Assembly: GCA_050744245.1 (NCBI GenBank)
Contig: JBOGGX010000229.1
Location: forward strand, 1 to 5,700
Length of the DNA stretch: 5,700 nucleotides
From: JBOGGX01 sp050744245
Lineage (GTDB): Bacteria > Actinomycetota > Acidimicrobiia > Acidimicrobiales > JBOGGX01
Direction: 5' to 3'
Below, one piece after another: positions 1-5,196 of the stretch. A model generated the notes under the pieces. The model saw nothing but the letters and a program-made list of their open reading frames with translations, ran no database searches and had not been told where the DNA came from. Position 1 is the first letter of the stretch. Each line of letters opens with the position of its first letter. The translations under genes and the position numbers were made by a program.

Positions 1-371
1 TCGCCACCCGGTTCACGTCGGCCCCCCTCTTCGGTTCGGGCGGGTGCGACCCTGATCGCTGAACTGCGTTGAGCCCGGTCCCGGTATCGTGCCGCGAGGA
101 TCATACGCGACGACCCGTCGGGGAGTCCTTCAAGAGTTCTTCGATTTCTCTACGGATTCAGTCGAGGCCTCCTCGCGGTTGAGCGGCGGACTCGAACCCC
201 AACCCACCTCTGTGTCGCCTGGGGCGTGCATAGCGAGCCGAAGTCGCCAGAGAACCGAACCGGACACGGTCACCCCTGCCCGGCGTCGTCGGATCGGTCC
301 GGCCGCCCAGGCGTGTGCGAGCCCCCGCCACCAGACCGAACCAGCCGTGGCCGCGGGGACACATGGGTGCG

Positions 372-401
372 GGTGACCTAGCCTTCCCCCGCCGGGTCAC
401 C
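372..401. repeat. Inverted repeat GGTGACC / GGTCACC
   Basis: GGTGACC at 372-378 is perfectly complementary to GGTCACC at 395-401, separated by 16 bases. No T-run follows the right arm, so it does not look like a rho-independent terminator. It lies about 110 bases upstream of the CpaF start, so an operator or an RNA hairpin in a longer leader are both possible. In DNA this GC-rich a 7-bp match can also arise by chance. Confidence 0.35.
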
Positions 402-435
402 GTCCCGTTCTTGGTCGGTTCATGCGCTTTCACTG

Positions 436-461
436 TTGTCAGATGCTTCCCAATGTAGAAG
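436..461 (+). promoter_or_regulatory. Possible promoter for the Tad operon
   Basis: TTGTCA at 436-441 is a good match to a -35 box (TTGACA-like). TAGAAG at 456-461 is a 4/6 match to a -10 box, but the spacer is only 14 bases. AAGACT at 459-464 gives a 17-base spacer but matches only 3/6. The patch is the most A/T-rich in the neighbourhood and sits 50-80 bases before ATG 514, the right place for the operon promoter. The assignment is an inference from motif and position only. Confidence 0.25.
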
Positions 462-513
462 ACTGTCGGTCGTTGTCGCCCATCCTGCTGTCCCGCGCCC
501 GCCCGCCGAGCTG

Positions 514-1809
514 ATGGCCGTCGGACCCACGTCGCCCCTCGCGGAGATCGAACGCCTCGTCCAGGCGCGGGGCAAGGACATCTCCCTCGACATGGCCTCC
601 CCCGACGGCCTGGCCAAGCTGCGGGCCCTCATCGTCGACGAGGTCGACCGCTGGCGGGCCGAGCACCAACGGGGCCGCCGCGACGTCGACCTGCCCGACC
701 CCGAACTGGTGGCCGAGCGGGCCTACCGCAACCTGGCCGGCTACGGCCCCCTCGAATCGCTCCTCGCCGACCCCGACGTGTGGGAGGTGATGGTCAACGC
801 CCCCGACTCGATCTTCGTCAAACGCCACCAGGGGTTGTCCGGCTACCACGACGAGGTGTTCCACGACGACGAACACGTGGTGCGCACGCTGACCAAGATC
901 CTCGACGCCGCCTCCACCAGCCACCGCAAGCTCGACCCGACCGAGGGTCTCCAAGACGCCCAGCTCGACACCGGCGCCCGGCTCCACATCGTCCACTCCG
1001 ACCTGGCCCGCGGCGGCCACGTCATGGTCAACATCCGCAAGTTCACCGGCCTCCGGTACCACAGCCTGGCCGAGCTGGTCGCCCTGGACATGCTGACCGG
1101 TCGGGCCGCCGAGTTCCTCAAGGCCTGCGCCCAGGCCCGGCTGTCCATCGTGTTCGCCGGTCCTCCGGGCTCGGGCAAGACCACCATGCTCAACTGCTGC
1201 GCGGCCGAGCTCGACCCCACCCTCCGGGTCGTCATCGCCGAAGAGGTGTTCGAGGCCGACGTGCCCGTGCCCAACGTGGCCAGCATGCAGACCAGGCCCG
1301 CCCGCTCCGACCGGCCCGCGGTCGACCTGCGCCGGCTGGTCAGCGGGTTCATGCGCATGGCCCCCGACGTGGCCATCGTCGGCGAGGTGCGAGATCGGGA
1401 GGCGCTGCCCCTGCTGTTGACCCTGAGCTCGGGCGTCAAGGGGTTCACCACCATCCACGCCGGTTCGGCCCGCCAGGCCCTGAGCCGCCTCCGCTTCATC
1501 TGCCAGCTGGCCGAGACGGGCAGCGAGATCCCGATGACCGCCCTCAACACCCTGGTGTCCGAGGCGGTCGACATCGTCGTCCACACCGATCGCACCCCGG
1601 AGGGGCTGCGGGTGGCCGAGATCGTCACCGTCGAGGACATGTCGACGGTCGAGGCCACCCACTTCACCGTGACCGAGGTGTTCCAGCGCCGGGCCGGCGA
1701 GCCGTTGCGGTGGACGGGCAACCTGCCCGTGCGGGCCGGACGGACGCTCTGGAACGCGGGCTTCGACGTCCGCCAGCTGCTCGGCGCCAACGACGGCGGT
1801 ACTGGGTGA
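514..1809 (+). CDS. cpaF: Tad/Flp pilus assembly ATPase, CpaF/TadA family
   Basis: This is the motor ATPase of a Tad (type IVc) pilus system, a cytoplasmic hexameric member of the type II/IV secretion ATPase family that powers pilin export at the TadB/TadC platform. It has 431 residues, normal for CpaF. The N-terminal domain (about 1-175) carries the NLAGYGPLESLLADP segment and an IRKF motif typical of CpaF. Walker A is GPPGSGKTT (216-224, Lys222). An acidic Asp-box-like stretch IAEEVFEAD (241-249) follows. Walker B is VAIVGEVRD (286-294) with Glu291 as presumed catalytic base, and the His box is GFTTIHAGS with His315. I chose ATG 514. A TTG at 436 would add 26 residues, but those use rare codons (AGA AGA, TGT, TCA) and overlap a promoter-like patch, while the family-like sequence starts just after 514. 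No strong ribosome binding site is seen at either start. The stop overlaps the next gene by 4 bases. Function is secure; the start is less so. Confidence 0.95.
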   Translation: MAVGPTSPLAEIERLVQARGKDISLDMASPDGLAKLRALIVDEVDRWRAEHQRGRRDVDLPDPELVAERAYRNLAGYGPLESLLADPDVWEVMVNAPDSIFVKRHQGLSGYHDEVFHDDEHVVRTLTKILDAASTSHRKLDPTEGLQDAQLDTGARLHIVHSDLARGGHVMVNIRKFTGLRYHSLAELVALDMLTGRAAEFLKACAQARLSIVFAGPPGSGKTTMLNCCAAELDPTLRVVIAEEVFEADVPVPNVASMQTRPARSDRPAVDLRRLVSGFMRMAPDVAIVGEVRDREALPLLLTLSSGVKGFTTIHAGSARQALSRLRFICQLAETGSEIPMTALNTLVSEAVDIVVHTDRTPEGLRVAEIVTVEDMSTVEATHFTVTEVFQRRAGEPLRWTGNLPVRAGRTLWNAGFDVRQLLGANDGGTG

Positions 1810-2687
1810 CCGGCGTCCTGCTGGCGGTCGTCGGCGCCTACGGCGTGTACCTGGTGTACACCGCGGTCGCGCTCAAGTGGCCGGGGTTCGGCGTCGGGCC
1901 GCGGGCCCGGTCCCGGACGGCGAGGCGCTCCCCGACCCGCGACTGGCTGGTCCAGGCCGGGCTGGCCGACGTCAAGGCGGGCGAGTTCGCGCTGGCCATG
2001 GCCGTGCTCTTCGTGGTGGGCTGCGGTGCCGGTCTGGTGTTGTTCGGCATCCTGCCGGCCGTCGTCATCGGCTTCTTCGCAGCCAGCATTCCATTGCGGA
2101 CCTTCCGCAAGCGCCGCGACGACCGCCTGGCCAAGGCCCAGGAGGCCTGGCCCCGGATGATCGAGGAGATCCGGATCCAGACGATGTCACTGGGCCGGTC
2201 CATCCCCCAGGCCCTGTTCGACGTCGGCCGGCGGGCGCCGGTCGAGCTGCGACCGGCCTTCGAGGCCGCCCACCGCGAGTGGCTGGTGTCCACCAACTTC
2301 GACCGGACGCTGCGCGTGCTGAAGGACCGGCTGGCCGACCCGACTGCCGACGCCGCCTGCGAGACGCTGCTCATCGCCCACGACCTGGGCGGCGCCGATG
2401 TGGCCCAGCGGCTCGAGGCCCTGGCCGACGACCGCCGCCAGGACACCCAGAACCGCAAGGACGCGCGCGCCCGGCAGGCAGGAACCCGGTTCGCCCGTCG
2501 CTTCGTGCTCATCGTGCCGCTGGGCATGGCGTTGGCCGGGCTCACGATCGGCACGGGTCGCGCCGCCTACCAGACGCCCGTCGGCCAGGTCGGCGTGCTC
2601 ATCGCCCTCGTGATCATCGTCGTCTGCTGGGTGTGGGCCGGCCGGCTGATGCGGCTCCCCGAGGAGCGAAGGGTGTTCGCCGAATGA
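1806..2687 (+). CDS. tadB: Inner-membrane platform protein TadB (T2SF/GspF domain)
   Basis: TadB and TadC together form the cytoplasmic-membrane platform of the Tad machine, on which the CpaF ATPase acts. The 293-residue product has a first hydrophobic helix at about 3-21 and a long hydrophobic region at 62-97 that fits two close helices. A soluble, mostly helical, charged domain follows at about 100-230, and two final helices lie at 232-248 and 262-278. The soluble part has the GspF/T2SF pattern: WPRMIEEIRIQTMSLGRSIP near 115-133, then ETLLIAHDLGGADVAQRLEA at about 186-205. The GTG start at 1806 forms a GTGA overlap with the CpaF stop, which suggests translational coupling, and no strong ribosome binding site is needed or seen. 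Its length is typical. Identity as TadB rather than TadC rests on gene order and size. Confidence 0.92.
   Translation: MTGVLLAVVGAYGVYLVYTAVALKWPGFGVGPRARSRTARRSPTRDWLVQAGLADVKAGEFALAMAVLFVVGCGAGLVLFGILPAVVIGFFAASIPLRTFRKRRDDRLAKAQEAWPRMIEEIRIQTMSLGRSIPQALFDVGRRAPVELRPAFEAAHREWLVSTNFDRTLRVLKDRLADPTADAACETLLIAHDLGGADVAQRLEALADDRRQDTQNRKDARARQAGTRFARRFVLIVPLGMALAGLTIGTGRAAYQTPVGQVGVLIALVIIVVCWVWAGRLMRLPEERRVFAE
2668..2673 (+). promoter_or_regulatory. Likely ribosome binding site of tadC
   Basis: GAAGGG lies 10 bases before the tadC ATG at 2684, inside the end of tadB. A second purine run, GAGGAG at 2661-2666, is probably too far away. Supports ATG 2684 as the real start. Confidence 0.45.
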
Positions 2688-3595
2688 CCCTCCTCCTGCT
2701 GCTGGTGGGGGTCCTGCTGTGGTCGGGACTGGCCCTGATGTTCTCCGGGCTGCGGTGGTTCAACCGGCAACCGCTCACCGAGCGGCTCCGTCCCTACGCG
2801 CCCGTCGGCGCCGGGGCGCCGGCCCGCGCCGGTCTGGTGTCCGCTTCGTCGTTCCGGGAGATGGTCGGACCGCTGGCCCAGTCGATCGGTGACCGGGCCG
2901 CCCGGCTGTTCGGCGTCAACGAGGAGCTGGCCGTCCGCCTCGAGCGCATCCACTCGCCGCTCGACGTCACCGCCTTCCGGGTGCGCGAACTGGGCTGGGC
3001 CGTCGTCGGCTTCGCCGTGGGCACCCTCCTCGCCGCGGCCGCCGGGCTGGCCACCATCCTCGTCGTGGTCGGCGCGCTGGCCGGCCCCCTGATCGCGTTC
3101 GTGGCCGTCGAAGCCGATCTCGGCGCCAAGTCGAGGGACTGGCAACGGCGGCTGTTCCTCGAGCTGCCCGTCGTCAGCGAGCAGCTCGGCATGCTCCTGT
3201 CCGCCGGCTATTCGCTGGGTGCCGCGCTCAACCGACTCGCCGCCCGCGGCAACGGCACGTGCAGCCGCGACCTGGCCCGAGTGGGCGGACGCATCCGCCA
3301 GGGGCTGGCCGAGGCGGACGCACTGAGGGAGTGGGCCGAGGTCGCCGACGTCGACGCCGTCCACAAGCTGGTCGGCGTGCTCGCCCTCAACCGCGACACC
3401 GCCGATCTCGGCCGGCTGATCGGCGACGAGGCCAGGGCCATCCGCCAGGAGGTCCATCGCAACAACATCGAGATCATCGAGCGTCGCAGCCAACAGGTGT
3501 GGATCCCGGTCACGGTGGCCACCTTGGTGCCCGGCGTGATCTTTCTGACCATCCCCTTCATCGAGGCCATCCGCCTGTTCGCTGGAACCGGCTGA
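2684..3595 (+). CDS. tadC: Inner-membrane platform protein TadC (T2SF/GspF domain)
   Basis: This is the second platform protein of the Tad system, partner of TadB in the cytoplasmic membrane. The 303-residue product begins with a very hydrophobic helix (3-20, MTLLLLLVGVLLWSGLALMF). A basic linker follows, then two adjacent membrane helices at about 104-142. The T2SF domain runs from about 155 to 288 and starts with the family-typical LELPVVSEQLGMLLSAGYSL (about 159-178), and the last helix is at about 272-292. The ATG at 2684 overlaps the tadB stop as ATGA and has a plausible ribosome binding site (GAAGGG, 2668-2673). Gene order directly after tadB, length and topology all fit TadC. The next gene follows after 18 bases. 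Confidence 0.92.
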   Translation: MTLLLLLVGVLLWSGLALMFSGLRWFNRQPLTERLRPYAPVGAGAPARAGLVSASSFREMVGPLAQSIGDRAARLFGVNEELAVRLERIHSPLDVTAFRVRELGWAVVGFAVGTLLAAAAGLATILVVVGALAGPLIAFVAVEADLGAKSRDWQRRLFLELPVVSEQLGMLLSAGYSLGAALNRLAARGNGTCSRDLARVGGRIRQGLAEADALREWAEVADVDAVHKLVGVLALNRDTADLGRLIGDEARAIRQEVHRNNIEIIERRSQQVWIPVTVATLVPGVIFLTIPFIEAIRLFAGTG

Positions 3596-3598
3596 CAA

Positions 3599-3604
3599 GA
3601 GAGG
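3599..3604 (+). promoter_or_regulatory. Ribosome binding site of the small pilin gene
   Basis: GAGAGG lies 9 bases before the TTG at 3614. This is one of the two clearest ribosome binding sites in the window and supports the unusual TTG start. A strong, independent site suits a major pilin that must be made in larger amounts than the machinery. Confidence 0.6.
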
Positions 3605-3613
3605 TACCGCATC

Positions 3614-3835
3614 TTGAGCACCAACATCGAGTCCGCCGCAGTCGCGGTGCACGTCTGGCTGACGGCGGCGGCCAGACGACTCGCCGCCGACGACCGCGGC
3701 GAGGGCGTCATCAGCATGGGCGTCGCCGTCCTCATCACCGCGGTGATCGGCGCCATGATGTTCGTCGGGCTGCGCCTGTTCTGGGAGGACATCTCGGCCA
3801 CCGTGCAACGCTGGATCGACTCGATCGGCGGCTGA
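3614..3835 (+). CDS. Small Flp/pseudopilin-like protein, candidate major pilin
   Basis: This 73-residue protein has an N-terminal stretch of about 28 residues, then the motif DDRGEG (26-31), one hydrophobic helix (about 32-56) and a short tail ending in IDSIGG. Small size, a single helix behind a charged/Gly site and position right after tadC match Flp-type pilins, whose leader is cut after a Gly at the cytoplasmic face before the helix forms the filament core. If cut after Gly29, position +5 of the mature protein is Ser34, so the usual Glu+5 is missing, and Tyr at +6 is Met35. The leader is longer than average. Start: TTG 3614 with a good ribosome binding site 9 bases upstream; no better in-frame start is seen. 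Being the major filament subunit is inference from position; it could also be a minor pseudopilin. Confidence 0.8.
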   Translation: MSTNIESAAVAVHVWLTAAARRLAADDRGEGVISMGVAVLITAVIGAMMFVGLRLFWEDISATVQRWIDSIGG

Positions 3836-3846
3836 GCAACACCCCG

Positions 3847-4236
3847 ATGACGGAGGTGCGACGAGCGAGGGGTGACGACGCGGCCGGCGTCATCAGCACC
3901 GCGTTCGGTGTCGGCGCGTTCCTGATCTTCCTGTTCTTCACCGCCCAGATCATGGTGAACCTGTTCTTCATCTCGACCGTCACCACCGCGGCCCACGACG
4001 CGGCGCAGTCGGTCGCCCGGGGGACGACCCGCGACGAGGCCGAGCGAGGCTTCGTCGACTTCGTCGGCCCCGCCGGGCAGGACGCCCGGCTCGACTGGGG
4101 CGCCAGCCGCCCCGATGCCGTGGTGCTCCAGGTGCGGGTGCCCTACCCCGAGCTCGCGCTCAACCAGGTGTCGCTTCCCTTCTTCGACGTCCTCGACCGG
4201 ACCGTGCGGGTCCGGGTGGAGGAGTTGCAGGAGTGA
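3847..4236 (+). CDS. TadE-like pseudopilin
   Basis: The 129-residue product has a short basic N-terminus, the motif GDDAAG (9-14), one strongly hydrophobic helix (about 15-42, rich in Phe) and a soluble domain of about 85 residues. The soluble domain ends in alternating hydrophobic strands (VVLQVRVPYP, then TVRVRVEELQE). This is the TadE/TadE-like layout: a minor pilin anchored by its N-terminal helix with a globular extracytoplasmic domain. The GVIS at the start of the helix (14-17) repeats the GVIS of the preceding small pilin (31-34), suggesting common descent or a shared processing signal. No acidic residue occurs within the helix start where TadE proteins usually carry Glu. ATG 3847 lies 11 bases after the previous stop and has no clear ribosome binding site, so translation is probably coupled. 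The stop overlaps the next GTG by 4 bases. Confidence 0.82.
   Translation: MTEVRRARGDDAAGVISTAFGVGAFLIFLFFTAQIMVNLFFISTVTTAAHDAAQSVARGTTRDEAERGFVDFVGPAGQDARLDWGASRPDAVVLQVRVPYPELALNQVSLPFFDVLDRTVRVRVEELQE
4218..4224 (+). promoter_or_regulatory. Ribosome binding site of the second TadE-like gene
   Basis: GGAGGAG lies 8 bases before GTG 4233, inside the end of the preceding gene. The near-consensus sequence and spacing fix the start of the next gene at 4233. Confidence 0.65.
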
Positions 4237-4721
4237 CCGACGCCACCACCCGCCGCCGCTTCTCTTGGTCGGCCGACGACGGCTTCATCGGCGGGATCGA
4301 GACGCTGCCGTTCGGGCTGCTGGTGTTCGTCGTGGGCACGCTGCTCGTGGCCAACGCCTGGGCCGTAGTCGACGCCAAGCTGGCCAGCGCCTCGGCCGCC
4401 CACGAGGCCGCCCGGGTCTACGTCGAGACCGTCGTCGGGGGCGACAGCGGCCCCGCGGCACGCGCCGCCGGGGTGGCCGCGGTGGACGCCATCGAGGGCC
4501 ACGGCCGCGATCCGGAGCGGATGACGTTCACGATCACCCCGGGCGGCGCCGCCGGGCGCTGCCAACCCATCGAGGTCACCGTGACCTACCGGGTGCCGAC
4601 GCTCACCGTGCCGCTGGTCGGCGGTTTCGGGCAGGGGTTCACCGTCCGGGCCACCGATTCGGAGATCATCGATCCCTTCCGCAACGACGTGGCCCGCGGC
4701 CCGGGCCCGCCGTGCCGGTAG
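4233..4721 (+). CDS. TadE-like pseudopilin, the most canonical of the set
   Basis: This 162-residue protein has a short Arg-rich N-terminus, ADDGFIGGIETLPFG (14-28), and one membrane helix to about residue 46. A helical AHEAARVYVE stretch (56-65) follows, where TadE proteins usually have their AAREGAR-like segment. A beta-rich C-terminal domain contains VTVTYRVPTLTVPLVGG (about 115-131) and RATDSEIIDPFR (139-150), both close to the usual TadE ending. It alone of the four small proteins has an acidic residue near the start of the helix (Glu23, +6 if cut after Gly17). Cys110 and Cys161 could form an extracytoplasmic disulfide. GTG 4233 forms a GTGA overlap with the previous gene and has a strong ribosome binding site. 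The expected role is a minor pilus subunit or assembly factor. Confidence 0.87.
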   Translation: MTDATTRRRFSWSADDGFIGGIETLPFGLLVFVVGTLLVANAWAVVDAKLASASAAHEAARVYVETVVGGDSGPAARAAGVAAVDAIEGHGRDPERMTFTITPGGAAGRCQPIEVTVTYRVPTLTVPLVGGFGQGFTVRATDSEIIDPFRNDVARGPGPPCR

Positions 4722-5158
4722 CGACGCGGCGCGGCGGCGACGACCGCGGGTCCAGCCTCATGCTGTGGCCGGCGGCGGTGCTGATCGTCCTGCTGCTGGC
4801 GTCGATCGCCTTCGACTTCTCGGTGATCCTGCTCGGACGACGGGAGCTGCTCTGGGCGGCCGATGCCGCAGCCAACGACGCCGCCACCTTCGGCATCGAC
4901 CAGGCCCACTTCCGGGCCTCCAACGAGATCCGCTTCGAGCCCACGCGCCTCGAGGAGGCGGTGACCCGATCGCTGCGAGCACGCGACCTGCGCTTCGAGT
5001 TGGCCGGTGCGCCCGACATCGACGTCGAGGGCGACACGGTGCGGGTCACGCTGAGCGCCCAGGTGCCGTACCTGTTCGCCGACGCCTTCCCGGGCCTGCC
5101 CGACCGCGTGCTGGTCACGGTGACCGCCGAGTCGGAACCCGTTGCTTCCGGTCCCTGA
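4712..5158 (+). CDS. TadG/TadE-like pseudopilin, last gene of the operon
   Basis: The 148-residue product begins with GGDDRGSSLMLWPAA (8-22), then one membrane helix (about 18-40, ending IAFDFSVILLG). A segment rich in Ala, Asp and Asn (WAADAAANDAATFG, 48-61) and a soluble domain with strands DTVRVTLSAQVPY and RVLVTVTAESEP follow. The RGSS-helix-AADAAANDAA layout is that of the N-terminal TadE/TadG (Flp pilus assembly) family, though full TadG proteins are much longer and carry a von Willebrand-type domain that is absent here. GTG 4712 overlaps the previous gene by 10 bases. An internal ATG at 4760 would remove the DDRG motif and cut into the helix, so it is less likely. No clear ribosome binding site is seen. 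No terminator-like hairpin with a T-run follows. Confidence 0.82.
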   Translation: MPVATRRGGDDRGSSLMLWPAAVLIVLLLASIAFDFSVILLGRRELLWAADAAANDAATFGIDQAHFRASNEIRFEPTRLEEAVTRSLRARDLRFELAGAPDIDVEGDTVRVTLSAQVPYLFADAFPGLPDRVLVTVTAESEPVASGP

Positions 5159-5169
5159 CCTTTTATCTC

Positions 5170-5187
5170 AGTAGATGTCGTGCTACT
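5170..5187. repeat. Short inverted repeat AGTAG / CTACT over the promoter
   Basis: AGTAG at 5170-5174 is complementary to CTACT at 5183-5187 with an 8-base spacer. The right arm overlaps the proposed -10 box, where a repressor operator would act. With only five pairs it may be chance, and as an RNA hairpin it would be weak. Confidence 0.25.
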
Positions 5188-5189
5188 TT
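5181..5189 (+). promoter_or_regulatory. Extended -10 promoter for a leaderless kinase-like gene
   Basis: TGCTACTTT at 5181-5189 fits the TGN-TANNNT extended -10 pattern in the only A/T-rich gap between the genes (5159-5196). Seven bases separate the -10 box from GTG 5197, so transcription would begin at or next to the start codon and give a leaderless mRNA, a common arrangement in actinobacteria. No ribosome binding site is present before 5197, which agrees with this. The -35 region (about 5160-5166, TTTTAT) is weak. Confidence 0.5.
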
Positions 5190-5196
5190 AGCCCAC

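Larger units (their letters stand above)
1..513. other. Upstream region with no supported gene
   Basis: No reading frame here is convincing. The longest plus-strand frame (GTG at 89 to a stop at 376) has no ribosome binding site, a low-complexity Arg/Pro/Thr-rich translation and many codons that are rare in the genes downstream. The first 60-70 bases could be the tail of an upstream gene: frame 3 stops at 60-62 and has G/C-rich third positions, while frame 1 stops at 70-72. Too little is visible to call either. The stretch from about 100 to 160 and from 420 to 475 is visibly richer in A/T than the genes, as expected for a control region. It contains one 7-bp inverted repeat (372-401) and a weak promoter-like pair (436-461), listed separately. 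Confidence 0.6.

Noticed and set aside
1..72. Possible C-terminal end of an upstream gene (frame 3 stopping at 60-62 or frame 1 stopping at 70-72)
   Set aside because: Fewer than 25 codons are visible, two frames compete and neither shows a recognisable motif.
184..203. tRNA T-loop-like sequence on the minus strand (GGGGTTCGAGTCC)
   Set aside because: The T-stem has mismatches, no matching acceptor stem is found at the required distance and no D or anticodon arm can be drawn.
89..376. Possible 95-residue gene starting at GTG 89
   Set aside because: No ribosome binding site, biased low-complexity translation rich in Arg, Pro and Thr, codon use unlike the genes downstream and no recognisable motif.
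439..1662. Long minus-strand open frame of 407 codons opposite cpaF
   Set aside because: Antisense shadow typical of GC-rich genes: the translation is a Gly/Asp/Val/His-rich repeat-like sequence without domains, while the plus strand encodes a full CpaF.
780..1805. Extension of the tadB frame far upstream inside cpaF
   Set aside because: The frame is open but the translation is an Arg/Pro-rich shadow of cpaF. The membrane protein begins at GTG 1806 with the GTGA overlap.
2567..3808. Long minus-strand open frame of 413 codons opposite tadC and the pilin gene
   Set aside because: Same antisense artefact; composition dominated by Asp, Gly, His and Gln, no fold or motif, and it crosses several well-supported plus-strand genes.
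5159..5196. Terminator after the last pilus gene
   Set aside because: TTTT at 5161-5164 has no GC-rich stem before it, and the only inverted repeat in the gap is a weak 5-bp one lying downstream of that T-run.
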